In this document: one piece after another, positions 8,894 to 17,643 of the stretch | Layout of the letters: each line of letters starts with the position of its first letter | Position numbering within the stretch: position 1 is the first letter of the stretch | NCBI GenBank assembly: GCA_002127295.1 | Contig: NFUV01000002.1 | Location: 1,054,001 to 1,118,000 of the forward strand | Direction of reading: 5' to 3' | From: Chitinophagaceae bacterium IBVUCB2 | Lineage (GTDB): Bacteria; Bacteroidota; Bacteroidia; Chitinophagales; Chitinophagaceae | DNA length: 64,000 bases | Translations under genes and position numbers: made by a program | The notes under the pieces: model-generated | Seen by the model: the letters and a program-made list of their open reading frames with translations, nothing else | What the model was told of the DNA's origin: nothing | Database searches by the model: none

Positions 8894-9556
8894 TCAATCC
8901 TCAATTGAGATATCACTCTCATAGTAATATTGTGTCAGATCTTTATGTGCTTTAATAAATTGCTCCCTGTTTCCAAAGAAGTCAAAAATTTCTTTACGTA
9001 ATAACAGCGTAGGAGCATCGGACATATAGCTGCGCCAGGAGGACCATTCGTAGTTTGTAAAATCTTTAGTCAGTCCATGTTTAACTGGATTGGCATGTAT
9101 ATAAACAATAGCTTGTGTAAACTGTGTTTCCTTATTTACAACAATCCGTTTAAATGGTTTGTAAAATAAATTTCCCTTCCGTTGGAAGGCTTTATTAAAT
9201 GAAAGTGAATAAGATTGAAAAAATCGTTTAAAACTATGTGCTATGAGGTCACTGATGGAGCACAGATTATCCCGGAATTTTTTCTCTGTTAATGAACAGT
9301 CATTAAATTCTTTATTTGTTATCGTTTCAGTGAGTGTTTTATGAGATTTTACACGAACAAGAAAATGAAAATGATTGGGGAGAAGGCACCAGCAATAGGC
9401 ATCAAGATAGTCGGAAAGGTGTTCTTTGTATTTTCTTAAAAAAAAATGTCGATTTTCATCAGACAAAAATAGTTTTTCTCCATTATTAGTTCTATTGAAG
9501 ATATGATAGATGCCATCTTCCTCAAAATTGGCTAAATATTTTTCCGGGATGGGCAT
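8894..9556 (-). CDS. REP-associated tyrosine transposase (Y1_Tnp/RAYT)
   Basis: A 220-residue HUH single-strand nuclease of the Y1 transposase superfamily. The HUH motif is His62-Phe-His64 within LPNHFHFLV. The probable nucleophilic Tyr152 lies in VYIHANPVKHG, the second family signature. The N-terminal YHIFNRTNNGEKLF block is also typical of the RAYT branch rather than true IS200. Known RAYTs nick REP hairpins, usually without autonomous hopping. The gene appears intact. It lies between convergently and divergently arranged housekeeping genes, consistent with insertion into intergenic DNA. The start at 9556 gives a full-length N-terminus. Confidence 0.93.
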   Translation of the reverse strand: MPIPEKYLANFEEDGIYHIFNRTNNGEKLFLSDENRHFFLRKYKEHLSDYLDAYCWCLLPNHFHFLVRVKSHKTLTETITNKEFNDCSLTEKKFRDNLCSISDLIAHSFKRFFQSYSLSFNKAFQRKGNLFYKPFKRIVVNKETQFTQAIVYIHANPVKHGLTKDFTNYEWSSWRSYMSDAPTLLLRKEIFDFFGNREQFIKAHKDLTQYYYESDISIED

Positions 9557-9589
9557 AAAGAAAGATACTATTTTTTATGGTTAGGGTTA

Positions 9590-9625
9590 GGGTTGCCAAC
9601 CTTTCAAAGGTTGGCAACCCTTGTA
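9590..9625 (+). repeat. REP-like palindrome, copy 2
   Basis: Identical over 36 bp to the copy at 8810-8845. It is preceded by a short GGTTAGGGTTAG duplication (9579-9590) that is not present at copy 1. Confidence 0.9.
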
Positions 9626-9712
9626 AAGACGGTTACATTTCAAAAGTTGGGACCCTTTTAATCACCTCCTTTTCACCCCATTTTCTTTTCTTATTTTTGA
9701 TTACACACAGTT

Positions 9713-10891
9713 ATGAATAAAATCATTTTTACAGAAGAATTTTGCCAGCCTGAGGATCTGCACCCTTTTACGCTTACCAGGCAATTACAGGACATTCGGG
9801 TTGGAATTCTGACCATCCGGGAGAAATGGGAACTGATGCTTGGGCTTGATTCATTCGACAAAAAGGAAGATGATTACAAAGACCTGGGGCGTTCTGTCCA
9901 TATTGATGAAGCAGTGGGAGATGGGGCATGTTTTATTATTCATGGCAATGTATTGCCAACAACAGCCTTGGTTAAGGCGATTCGTAAATTAAATAACGGA
10001 GAATTTATTGCAGCAAAGGGAGGTAACAGCATTGTTTTTCGGGTTACTAAAAATGATATTGAAGGCCGACATAAAATTAAAGTAGGTAATGCTATCAGCT
10101 TCGATGAGGAATTAAAAATTATCCGCTATCCATGGGATATTTTTCAATTAAATGACTGGGCTATTCGGCAGGATTTCATGTTGCTTACAAAAAAGAAAAA
10201 ATCACAACCTCTTTCAAAAACAAACAGGATAACAAAGCCATCACAGGTGTTTATTGAAAGGGGGGCAAAAATGGAGCATTGTATTATTAATGCTGCAACT
10301 GGCCCTGTTTATATTGGTAAAAATGCCGAAGTAATGGAAGGCTCTATTATCAGGGGGCCTTTTGCAATGGGAGAAGGGGCTTGTTTAAAACTGGGAACTA
10401 AAGTGTATGGCGCTACCACACTGGGGCCTTATTGTGTAGTAGGTGGCGAAATAAAAAATTCTGTGCTATTTGGCTATAGTAACAAGGCGCATGATGGTTA
10501 TCTTGGTGATTCTGTAATAGGAGAGTGGTGTAATATGGGTGCAGGTACTACTAATTCAAATTTAAAAAATAATGCCAGCGATGTTAAAGTATGGATGCCA
10601 AAAGGGGAAATGACAGCAGGAATAAAATGTGGAGTGATGATGGGTGATTATTCCAGAACTGCTGTTAATACTGCTATTAACACCGGTACCGTAATAGGTG
10701 TAAGTTGTAATGTGTTTGGTGCAGGCCTCACCCCTAAATATATCCCTAATTTTAGCTGGGGCAGTGAAGGAGTGAATCGTTATAATTTTGAGAAGTCGCT
10801 ATTAGATATAGAAGATTGGAAAAAATTGAAAGGGCAAACAATTAGTGAAGATGAAAAAAGTATTTTGAAATATATTTTTGAAAAATGGTAA
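9713..10891 (+). CDS. GlmU-like putative sugar nucleotidyltransferase
   Basis: A 392-residue cytosolic protein of the alternative bacterial GlmU-like family (TIGR03991 type) found in Bacteroidota. The N-terminal ~170 residues (FTEEFCQPEDLHPFTLTRQLQDIR) form a degenerate nucleotidyltransferase fold without a clear GxGxRM loop. Residues ~180-345 are hexapeptide repeats (IERGAKMEHCIINAATGPVYIG, given as ends IERGAKMEH and GPVYIG) building a left-handed beta-helix, as in GlmU acetyltransferase. It may act in UDP-GlcNAc or other nucleotide-sugar synthesis; substrate not established. TATTTTTG at 9692-9699 is a possible -7 element. tpiA follows after 37 bp, suggesting co-transcription. Confidence 0.85.
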   Translation: MNKIIFTEEFCQPEDLHPFTLTRQLQDIRVGILTIREKWELMLGLDSFDKKEDDYKDLGRSVHIDEAVGDGACFIIHGNVLPTTALVKAIRKLNNGEFIAAKGGNSIVFRVTKNDIEGRHKIKVGNAISFDEELKIIRYPWDIFQLNDWAIRQDFMLLTKKKKSQPLSKTNRITKPSQVFIERGAKMEHCIINAATGPVYIGKNAEVMEGSIIRGPFAMGEGACLKLGTKVYGATTLGPYCVVGGEIKNSVLFGYSNKAHDGYLGDSVIGEWCNMGAGTTNSNLKNNASDVKVWMPKGEMTAGIKCGVMMGDYSRTAVNTAINTGTVIGVSCNVFGAGLTPKYIPNFSWGSEGVNRYNFEKSLLDIEDWKKLKGQTISEDEKSILKYIFEKW

Positions 10892-10928
10892 AGTATAGTC
10901 AAAAAAATAAATAAACATTTCAAATTTT

Positions 10929-11690
10929 ATGCGGAAACAAATTGCAGCAGCAAACTGGAAAATGAATCTTACCTATCAGCAGGGTGAAAAATTGTTAGAT
11001 GAAATTCTCGGAGCAGAAGTTGAATTGGCAAGTCACCAGTTGGCCATTTTTGCCGTACCTCATCCCTATTTATTAATGACCAGGAGCGAGGTGGAAGAAG
11101 AAAACAATTATGAAGTAGCGGCACAAAACTGTCATCATAAAAAATCAGGAGCATTTACAGGAGAAGTATCTGTGGAGATGCTTCATTCAATGAACATTAA
11201 GTATTGCGTTATTGGACATAGCGAAAGAAGGGAATATAACAGTGAGACAAATGGAATGCTGGCGGAAAAAGTAAATCTTTGCTTTGAGAATTTTGTCACA
11301 CCTATTTTTTGCTGTGGCGAACCCTTGGCTATCCGTGAAGCTGGTACACAAAATGAGTTCGTAGCAACCCAGTTAAAAGAATCCTTGTTTCATTTAGCTG
11401 CGGCAACAATAAAAAACATTGTCATTGCCTATGAGCCTATCTGGGCCATTGGTACCGGTAAAACGGCAAGTACCGAACAGGCACAAGAAATACATCAATA
11501 TTTACGTTCTGTAATTGCAGCTCAATACGGCGAAGCTGTAGCCAATGAAATTCCAATTCTCTATGGCGGAAGTGTAAAAGCCAACAATGCAAAAGAGATT
11601 TTTGCTTGTGCTGATGTAGATGGGGGATTAGTCGGTGGGGCTTCGTTGGTTGCTGCGGATTTTATTGAGATTATTAAAGCGTTGAAATAG
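10929..11690 (+). CDS. tpiA: Triose-phosphate isomerase
   Basis: A full-length 253-residue TIM barrel that interconverts dihydroxyacetone phosphate and glyceraldehyde 3-phosphate in glycolysis and gluconeogenesis. All catalytic residues are in place: Asn9 and Lys11 in AANWKMN, His97 in GHSERRE and Glu169 in AYEPIWAIGTG. The phosphate-gripping loop WAIGTGKTA and the C-terminal YGGSVK motif are also present. It lies 37 bp after the GlmU-like gene and is probably read from the same transcript. No clear terminator follows. Confidence 0.97.
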   Translation: MRKQIAAANWKMNLTYQQGEKLLDEILGAEVELASHQLAIFAVPHPYLLMTRSEVEEENNYEVAAQNCHHKKSGAFTGEVSVEMLHSMNIKYCVIGHSERREYNSETNGMLAEKVNLCFENFVTPIFCCGEPLAIREAGTQNEFVATQLKESLFHLAAATIKNIVIAYEPIWAIGTGKTASTEQAQEIHQYLRSVIAAQYGEAVANEIPILYGGSVKANNAKEIFACADVDGGLVGGASLVAADFIEIIKALK

Positions 11691-11798
11691 GCAATTGGAA
11701 AACTGACGGACTTCTTTGGTTTGTAACACGTTTGATAAATAAATTAATTACTTATTTCTGCACCATTTCATATAGTGCTTCAACGAAAGAACCAGGTA

Positions 11799-12170
11799 AT
11801 GCTGAGCTTTCTGAACATAAGAGCCATAGTAAATGGCCGTCAAATTTATCCGTTGGTAAATACAAAGCCTGTTGTAATTCCCGTTAGAGAAAATAATCCC
11901 AAAGTTGTAATAACAGACGGCTATCACTTTACCCGGCCCATGAAATTATTGTACAATGAGCTCCCAGTTTATTGTTTTAATGTAGTTTGTTCTATCAGCG
12001 ACAAGCAATTATTAGGAGTGTTTGGCCTTTTGGCCGGCTTTTATCTCAGTGGTTTTTTTACAGGCTTGCTGGTTCTTAAAGTGCTTAGCTTTTTTCCCAT
12101 TATTTACCTGGTGTTGTTTTATTATCTTAATAGAAAAGAGTTCATCAAATTGGTGCCAGTGTTGAACTAG
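11799..12170 (+). CDS. Small membrane protein of unknown function
   Basis: A 123-residue protein from ATG 11799; the frame also permits GTG 11775, eight codons earlier. I do not recognise the family. Residues ~1-75 are soluble-like and begin with a beta-rich stretch (IRAIVNGRQIYPLVNTKPVVIPV) that resembles a carbohydrate-free beta-sandwich edge. Two hydrophobic helices follow: LLGVFGLLAGFYLSGFFTG and LLVLKVLSFFPIIYLVLFYYL. The architecture, a short beta domain followed by two C-terminal membrane helices, recurs in Bacteroidota hypothetical proteins. It lies 84 bp after tpiA and 61 bp before a glycosyltransferase. Confidence 0.6.
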   Translation: MLSFLNIRAIVNGRQIYPLVNTKPVVIPVRENNPKVVITDGYHFTRPMKLLYNELPVYCFNVVCSISDKQLLGVFGLLAGFYLSGFFTGLLVLKVLSFFPIIYLVLFYYLNRKEFIKLVPVLN

Positions 12171-12231
12171 TTAAGAAGTGTTTCAAAAACCGATTTTTTT
12201 AACAGTAGAGGCTGGTTTATTTTAGCAACTG

Positions 12232-13395
12232 ATGTCCCGCAAAAAAATACTTTGGCTTTGCAGTTGGTATCCGAATAAACTGGAACCTTTTAATGGCGAC
12301 TTTATTCAGCGGCAAGCACATGCCGCAGCTTTAGATAATGATATTTTTGTTATTCATCTTGCGGGAGATGACTCAGGAATAATAAAAGAAACGGCAGAAG
12401 TCTTAACGACTGCTCCAGGTATCACGGAGAAAATAATTTACTATAAAAAGCGATCAAGATTTCCCGGTAAATTCCTATCCCATTACAAGTGGCTTCACTT
12501 TTCAAAGAGAGCAATCAGGAAATACATAATTGAGAATGGAAAACCTGATGTGATACATGTAAATATCCCGGTAAAAGCGGGGTTCTTTGGTTTATGGGTC
12601 AAAAAAAAATATGGTGTTCCCTATGTTGTTACAGAACATTGGGGCATTTATAATGCTGTAGAAGTTAATAATTATGAAACAAAAAACTCCTTATTTAAGC
12701 AGCTTACAAAAAAAGTGTATGAAGGAGCAGCTGCATTCATATCGGTTAGCCGGTATTTGGGTGAGGGGGTAAACAAATTAGTGTTACAAAAAAAATACAC
12801 TGTTGTACCTAATGTGGTTGATACCAATAATTTTTTTTTCAAGGAAAAACAGTCATTCCCTTTTCGCTTCCTGCATGTATCCAATATGGTTCCTTTAAAA
12901 AACACAGAAGGTATATTAAGAGCATTTAAAAAATTTACAGAGCAACAATCTAATGTGGAACTGGTATTAGTAGGAGATACCAATAAAGAAATACGGGAAT
13001 ATGCAGCAACATTAAATTTCCCGAATGGAGCTGTTTCATTTCGTGGAGAAGTGCCTTACCAGCAAGTGGCAATTGAAATGCAATTGGCAGATTGCTTTAT
13101 CTTATTCAGTAATATTGAAAATTCGCCTTGTGTGATTGGGGAGGCTTTATGCTGCGGCTTGCCTGTTATAGCTACTAATGTGGGCGGTATCCCTGAACTG
13201 GTTGATGCGACTAATTCAATATTGGTGGAAGCAGGAAATGAAAATAATCTTGCCATTGCCATGCAAGAGATGATGAAGAATCAATCCGCCTATAACAGAA
13301 AAAAAATAGCTGAAAAAGCACAACTTTTTTTCAGCTATCCGGTAATCAGCAAACAGCTTGATGAAATCTATACTGCTGTTTTATTGACAAAATAG
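12232..13395 (+). CDS. Glycosyltransferase family 4
   Basis: A 387-residue GT-B fold glycosyltransferase. The N-terminal half begins ILWLCSWYPNKLEPFNGDFIQRQ, the usual start of GT4 enzymes acting on cell-surface glycans. The C-terminal nucleotide-sugar domain has FLHVSNMVPLKNTEGILRA and the signature ENSPCVIGEALCCGLPVIAT, whose E-x7-E arrangement is conserved though the usual ESFG is replaced by NSPC. It probably transfers a hexose from a nucleotide sugar onto a lipid-linked or lipopolysaccharide acceptor in the cytosol. It is isolated from the large polysaccharide cluster at 31-45 kb. It converges on the acyl-CoA-binding gene with a 3-bp gap. Confidence 0.88.
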   Translation: MSRKKILWLCSWYPNKLEPFNGDFIQRQAHAAALDNDIFVIHLAGDDSGIIKETAEVLTTAPGITEKIIYYKKRSRFPGKFLSHYKWLHFSKRAIRKYIIENGKPDVIHVNIPVKAGFFGLWVKKKYGVPYVVTEHWGIYNAVEVNNYETKNSLFKQLTKKVYEGAAAFISVSRYLGEGVNKLVLQKKYTVVPNVVDTNNFFFKEKQSFPFRFLHVSNMVPLKNTEGILRAFKKFTEQQSNVELVLVGDTNKEIREYAATLNFPNGAVSFRGEVPYQQVAIEMQLADCFILFSNIENSPCVIGEALCCGLPVIATNVGGIPELVDATNSILVEAGNENNLAIAMQEMMKNQSAYNRKKIAEKAQLFFSYPVISKQLDEIYTAVLLTK

Positions 13396-13398
13396 TTA

Positions 13399-13656
13399 TT
13401 AGTTTTTCAACCGGCTTATCAACTCGATATATTCTGTCATTGCATCCGTAGTTGATTTTCCTTTTAAGCTTGACCAAGCTTCGTATTTTGCTTTGGCTAC
13501 AAAATCAAAAGGGTTGGAAGGAGGGTCTGTATTTACATCGCCAATGCTTCCTTGTTTGTAAAGGGAATAGAGTTGTAGTAATGTCTCGTTACTTGGCTTT
13601 TCGGAAAGACTTTTGCTCTCTGATGCTGCTTGTTCAAACTGCTCTTTTAAATCCAT
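13399..13656 (-). CDS. Acyl-CoA-binding protein
   Basis: An 85-residue four-helix acyl-CoA-binding protein (ACBP family), nearly the standard length. The signature is LLQLYSLYKQGSIGD (usually LYxLYKQAxxGD), followed by PFDFVAKAKYEAWSSLKGKS, which matches the conserved KAKWDAW-LKG helix. It binds medium- and long-chain acyl-CoA in the cytosol. ACBP is widespread in Bacteroidota, unlike most bacteria. The gene is transcribed leftward, 45 bp upstream of the CotH-like pair's end region, but those genes share its direction and lie upstream of it, so it may be the last gene of that transcript. Confidence 0.92.
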   Translation of the reverse strand: MDLKEQFEQAASESKSLSEKPSNETLLQLYSLYKQGSIGDVNTDPPSNPFDFVAKAKYEAWSSLKGKSTTDAMTEYIELISRLKN

Positions 13657-13701
13657 GTGCTACTTTTTAATTTTAAAATGGTTGATGTAGTTTTTAATAA
13701 T

Positions 13702-14730
13702 TTATTTAGTACGGGCATTGTCTATAAATATAGACTGTACTTCTCTTTTGCTATTTATTGTTTTATAAAATTCTTCCAGGTACCGGGTGGCTTCTTTGCG
13801 ATAACTTTCCTTCAGTAAAGTAAAATTGTTTATTAAAGACATAATGGCTTCTTTTTTTGCTTTAAAGAGATCGAAGGTCAGTTGCAATTCTTCCATGGAT
13901 CTTGGGAATCCCCTGTAAACTCTTTCTGTAACGGCTTCTGTACCCAGGATCTCACTAGGCAATGCATAACCTGCATTTACAAAGCCGGAATGGTCAAAAT
14001 CATACGGAACTACAAATGGCAATGCATTGCTGTTCTGCTTATCATAAATTAGTTTTATGTTATGATTTCCCGGAACAGACCAGTCCCCATTACTGATCAT
14101 ATACTCAAACACAGCAACTTTGGTCATTAAACTACGGTTAGTAGATTCTGTATTATAGGTGGCTTTATCTTTTTTTATACAGCCGTTTCTTGTGGCCATG
14201 TCCTTATCATCCTCTACTAAGAATGCATATTGTGTAAAGGGTTTTATTTTCCCCCTGGTGTCGTTGTAACTTAATTTTACTAACCTCACCCGGAAACTTT
14301 TATTCTCCAAGAGATTATACATTTTATACACAAGAAATTCTTTAAGTACCAATTGTTCGTCATCTGCCCTTGGCCCGCAGGCAATAACTAATTTTAGTTT
14401 CCCCAACGGTGAAAGTATTGGCGAACTGGGATTTTTGAAATCGATCATAATAGGAGGGATATTGCAGTTGTCCCTTCTGAAATGGCCCCTGGCTGCAACA
14501 GTTATCCCTTCTTTGATGGGGGGCTTGCCTGGTAGTGTAAGCGTAACTTCAGCAGGCTGGAAAATATCTGGTAGTTTTTCGTTCTGTAATTTCCGTATAT
14601 CAGTCGATAGACTTATTTCTACAATATCCTCATCCGTAAAAAATTTTACACTGTCAATAGGAGCCTGGGCAGAAGATAGGAGACTGCTAACCGAAATAAA
14701 AGCCAGCAGCAGCCATTTGCTTTTTTTCAT
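13702..14730 (-). CDS. Secreted CotH-like protein, copy A
   Basis: A 342-residue exported protein with a signal peptide (cleavage near SSAQA, residue 22). I recognise no named family with certainty, but the order of motifs resembles CotH kinases: a basic beta-strand block ARGHFRRDNCNIPPIMIDF, a LVLKEFLVYKMYN helix, a partner strand ending YAFLVEDDKDM, then NGDWSVPGNHNIKL and PYDFDHSGFVNAGYA. In CotH the equivalents are the R/K-rich strand, the NxD-xxNN site and the PWDxD metal motif. It is about 55-60 percent similar by eye to the next gene, which has the same motifs. Function: possibly protein phosphorylation or another nucleotidyl reaction outside the cytosol. Confidence 0.72.
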   Translation of the reverse strand: MKKSKWLLLAFISVSSLLSSAQAPIDSVKFFTDEDIVEISLSTDIRKLQNEKLPDIFQPAEVTLTLPGKPPIKEGITVAARGHFRRDNCNIPPIMIDFKNPSSPILSPLGKLKLVIACGPRADDEQLVLKEFLVYKMYNLLENKSFRVRLVKLSYNDTRGKIKPFTQYAFLVEDDKDMATRNGCIKKDKATYNTESTNRSLMTKVAVFEYMISNGDWSVPGNHNIKLIYDKQNSNALPFVVPYDFDHSGFVNAGYALPSEILGTEAVTERVYRGFPRSMEELQLTFDLFKAKKEAIMSLINNFTLLKESYRKEATRYLEEFYKTINSKREVQSIFIDNARTK

Positions 14731-14801
14731 GTGTGGTAGGTTATAATGGTTGTATTACTCAAAACTTATAGCTATCTCAAATATTTTACTTCAGTTTATT
14801 T

Positions 14802-15824
14802 TTACCGGGCATTGTCAATAAAAATAGATTTTACCTTTTTTTCGTTTTCAATAGTCTTATAGAAATCGTTGAGGTAACTAATAATATCTTTTTTGGTTTT
14901 GTCTTTAAATAGATCAAATCCATTTATCAGGTCATTTATACTTTGTCTTTTCTCTAAAAATATTTTCAGGGTATTTTGTATTTCGGGCATTGTTCTTTTG
15001 TAACCTCTGTATACCCGTTGAGTAACGGATGCAGTACCTACCACTTCGCTTGGTATTGCATAATATGCATTTACAAATCCTGAATTATCAAAGTCATACG
15101 GAACAGTAAGTACTTTAGCTTTTTCATCATTGCGGGGATAGATCATTTTTATATTATGATTAGCTGGTACGGACCAGTCTGTGTTGCCAATCATGTATTC
15201 AAAAATATCAACCTTATTCATTAATGCAGGATCTGCTTCATCTACAGCAAAAGCTACTTTTTTACTTGCTTTACAGCCATTTCTTTTTGCCATATCATCC
15301 ACATCTTCCAGCAAGAAAGCATATTGTGAGTAGGATTTCATCTTTCCTTTACTGTCATTATAAGTTACCCTTGCAAGTCTGGCTCTGAAACTTTTTTCAT
15401 CAAAGAGATTGTAGACTTTATAGACCATATATTCTTTCAAAAGCAATTGCTCATCCACACTTGAATTAGCGCAACCAACAACCAGCTTTAGCCTGCTTAG
15501 CGGATAAAGCCTTGGGGAAGTAGGCGTATGAAAGTCAAGCATGATAGGGGGCATAGAACAATTGATCCTCCTGGATTTTCCTCTTGCATGCAATTTCATT
15601 TTTTCGCTGATAGTGGTGTTATCAGGAAAACGGACCGAAATATCAGCCTCCTGGTAAACTTCTATATTCTCGGGAATTTGAAGTTTACCAATATCAGTAG
15701 TCAATGATATTTCAAGAATCCCCGGATCGGTAAAGAATTTAATACTGTCAACCTGTTTTTGTGCAGAGGCCGAAAATGTGCATGCCGTCAGGCAAACAAG
15801 GATGAGCCATGTCGTCTTCTTCAT
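14802..15824 (-). CDS. Secreted CotH-like protein, copy B
   Basis: A 340-residue exported paralogue of the neighbouring gene. The open frame extends to 15893, but ATG 15824 (MKKTTWLILV) begins a normal signal peptide ending SASAQ and is preferred. The same landmarks are conserved: ARGKSRRINCSMPPIMLDF, LLLKEYMVYKVYN, YAFLLEDVDDMAKRNG, NTDWSVPANHNIK and PYDFDNSGFVNAYYA. Both end with SIFIDNAR. The spacing of 71 bp and the same direction indicate a tandem duplication within one transcript. The invariant Asp/Asn positions in both copies argue that these are active-site residues of a CotH-like fold, which is my inference. Confidence 0.72.
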   Translation of the reverse strand: MKKTTWLILVCLTACTFSASAQKQVDSIKFFTDPGILEISLTTDIGKLQIPENIEVYQEADISVRFPDNTTISEKMKLHARGKSRRINCSMPPIMLDFHTPTSPRLYPLSRLKLVVGCANSSVDEQLLLKEYMVYKVYNLFDEKSFRARLARVTYNDSKGKMKSYSQYAFLLEDVDDMAKRNGCKASKKVAFAVDEADPALMNKVDIFEYMIGNTDWSVPANHNIKMIYPRNDEKAKVLTVPYDFDNSGFVNAYYAIPSEVVGTASVTQRVYRGYKRTMPEIQNTLKIFLEKRQSINDLINGFDLFKDKTKKDIISYLNDFYKTIENEKKVKSIFIDNAR

Positions 15825-15906
15825 ATAGTGGTTATTAATGGTGTCTTTATTGCGGATAAGAAAATTACGAAAGAAAACACAATAACAACTCACTTAGGCA
15901 ATCTTC

Positions 15907-17529
15907 TTATTTCAGTACTTCTGTTATCACATGTCCTACATTTCCATTAGGCATTTGTATATGTAACAACGCCGCTATAGTTGGCGCAATGTCAGTCATA
16001 TAGGTTTCCCGGTTGGTTTTTCCCTGTTTTATACCCCAGCCATACCACAGCAGCGGGATATGTGAATCATACGGGTTCCAAAGGCCATGGGTTGTTCCTG
16101 TATTGCTCCAGGCATCTATATAGTTGGGCTTTAGTATAAACTGGATATCTCCGCTACGGCGTTTATAGTAGCCGTTATTCATCATGTTTCTTACAGTTAC
16201 AGGAAGCGGCACTTCATTCAATTCCTCCAGCGAAAATATTCTGGCAAAGTTTGAGTCTTTCGATAAGCGACCCACGATCCAGTCAATGACATCTTCGGCA
16301 TCTAATTTAGCGGAATCAATTTTTGGATGATTTAATGCAAACTGGTAATTATCGTCATACACCACAAGCGGAGTGATGTTGTATTTTTCATTTAATGCCG
16401 TATTGAGTTGTTTCGTTATATCGTTCATAAACACTCTCCCGCCCGGCATTTTATTTTCAGTCATATACTCCGGCGTATTGGCAACACCATGGTCAGCAGA
16501 AAGAAAAACAGTGTATTGGCCTTTGCCCACTTTTGCATCTAAAAAATCTAAGAAAGAACCAAGCTCTTTATCTAATCTTAAAAAGCCATCTTCAGATTCT
16601 ACTGAGTTAGGCCCATAACTGTGGCCAATATAATCAGGAGATGAAAAACTAACTGCAAGAATATCAGTAATATCATCGGCACCTAATTGCTCTGCCAACA
16701 ACGTAGCTTTTGCAAATTCTGCCGTCATGGTATTCCCCATAGGAGTGGTAGAAATTTTACCATAGTCTTTTCCAATGTACCCTTTCAAATTATAGGGAAA
16801 TTTATTGCCTCCCAACGATTTTGCTTCATGGCTTTTTTCGTCGGCTGTACTTTGTGTGTAAGTACTAAGTGGATAAAGCGTATTCCATCCTTTCTCGTAA
16901 TATTTATCAACTAACTTTTGTCCATTAAAATCATTTACCCATTTTGGTAATTCATTCATGTAGTAAGTAGAAGTTATCCACTTACCTACGCCAGCATCAT
17001 ACCAATAAGCGGCATTGGCACTGTGCCCCGCAGGTAAAATACCACCCCTGTCTTTTATCGAAATACCAACCACTTTACTTTTAAAGTTGGTAGCAATCCG
17101 TAATTCATCGCAGATAGTTGTAGTAAGCATATTTCTGGGACTTTGTTTGCCTGCAGAAGTGGTGCTACCAACGGTGTTTACTGTTTTATCTTCTGTACAA
17201 TACACTGACCGCATTTGATCTCTGTCCCACCAGAAGTTTCCGGTAATGCCGTTGATGGCCGGTACAGAACCAGTGTAGATCGAACTGTGTCCGCAACCCG
17301 TATAAGTAGGAGTATATGGGATTAAAGTGTTTTCGCAAGTAAAGCCCTGGTCAAGCATACGCTTAAATCCTCCACTAGCAGCATACCTGTCATAATACCG
17401 ATACAAATAATCCCAGCGCATCTGGTCCACCACAATACCTACAATAAGTTTTGGACGCTTAATAGTTTGCTGTGCTTCAACAGTAATAGTGCAGAATAAT
17501 ACCAATGCTAAAATAGATAACAGTCGCAT
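15907..17529 (-). CDS. PafA-type alkaline phosphatase
   Basis: A 540-residue exported phosphatase of the alkaline phosphatase superfamily, close to PafA of Flavobacteriia. ATG 17529 (MRLLSILALV) starts a clear signal peptide; the longer frame to 17568 adds an unlikely N-terminus. The active site is readable: Asp35 in GIVVDQMRWD, nucleophile Thr77 in YTGCGHSS, Asn98 in GITGNFWWD and Lys159-Asp-Arg161 in SIKDRGG. In PafA the corresponding residues are Thr79, Asn100, Lys162 and Arg164. Zinc ligands DYIGHSYGP, ADHG and TTHG follow. It releases phosphate from monoesters in the periplasm and is expected to act without regulation by phosphate, as for PafA. Confidence 0.92.
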   Translation of the reverse strand: MRLLSILALVLFCTITVEAQQTIKRPKLIVGIVVDQMRWDYLYRYYDRYAASGGFKRMLDQGFTCENTLIPYTPTYTGCGHSSIYTGSVPAINGITGNFWWDRDQMRSVYCTEDKTVNTVGSTTSAGKQSPRNMLTTTICDELRIATNFKSKVVGISIKDRGGILPAGHSANAAYWYDAGVGKWITSTYYMNELPKWVNDFNGQKLVDKYYEKGWNTLYPLSTYTQSTADEKSHEAKSLGGNKFPYNLKGYIGKDYGKISTTPMGNTMTAEFAKATLLAEQLGADDITDILAVSFSSPDYIGHSYGPNSVESEDGFLRLDKELGSFLDFLDAKVGKGQYTVFLSADHGVANTPEYMTENKMPGGRVFMNDITKQLNTALNEKYNITPLVVYDDNYQFALNHPKIDSAKLDAEDVIDWIVGRLSKDSNFARIFSLEELNEVPLPVTVRNMMNNGYYKRRSGDIQFILKPNYIDAWSNTGTTHGLWNPYDSHIPLLWYGWGIKQGKTNRETYMTDIAPTIAALLHIQMPNGNVGHVITEVLK

Positions 17530-17543
17530 GAAAAAAATTTTGA

Positions 17544-17551
17544 CAAATGTA
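17544..17551 (-). promoter_or_regulatory. -7 promoter element for the PafA-type gene
   Basis: On the minus strand TACATTTG matches TAnnTTTG exactly, 14 bp before the chosen ATG 17529. This supports that start over 17568, which would lie upstream of the promoter. The -33 box is not convincing. Confidence 0.5.
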
Positions 17552-17643
17552 AGGGTTTGTCCCGCCACAGGTTATATTAGGAATTATTATCATTCTGTGA
17601 CGAAAGTTTTGATGCGGAGGATGCTTTGCGATATTTTTATTTC

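Larger units (their letters stand above)
8810..9625 (-). mobile_element. RAYT element: transposase gene framed by two identical palindromes
   Basis: The transposase-like gene 8894-9556 is framed on each side by the same 36-bp sequence (8810-8845 and 9590-9625). Each consists of a perfect 15-bp inverted repeat around one central base plus TTGTA. Distances to the coding region are 48 and 33 bp. Paired imperfect or perfect hairpins next to a Y1 transposase are the arrangement known for REP-associated tyrosine transposases and, at a larger scale, for IS200/IS605 ends. No target-site duplication is expected for this class. Confidence 0.75.
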
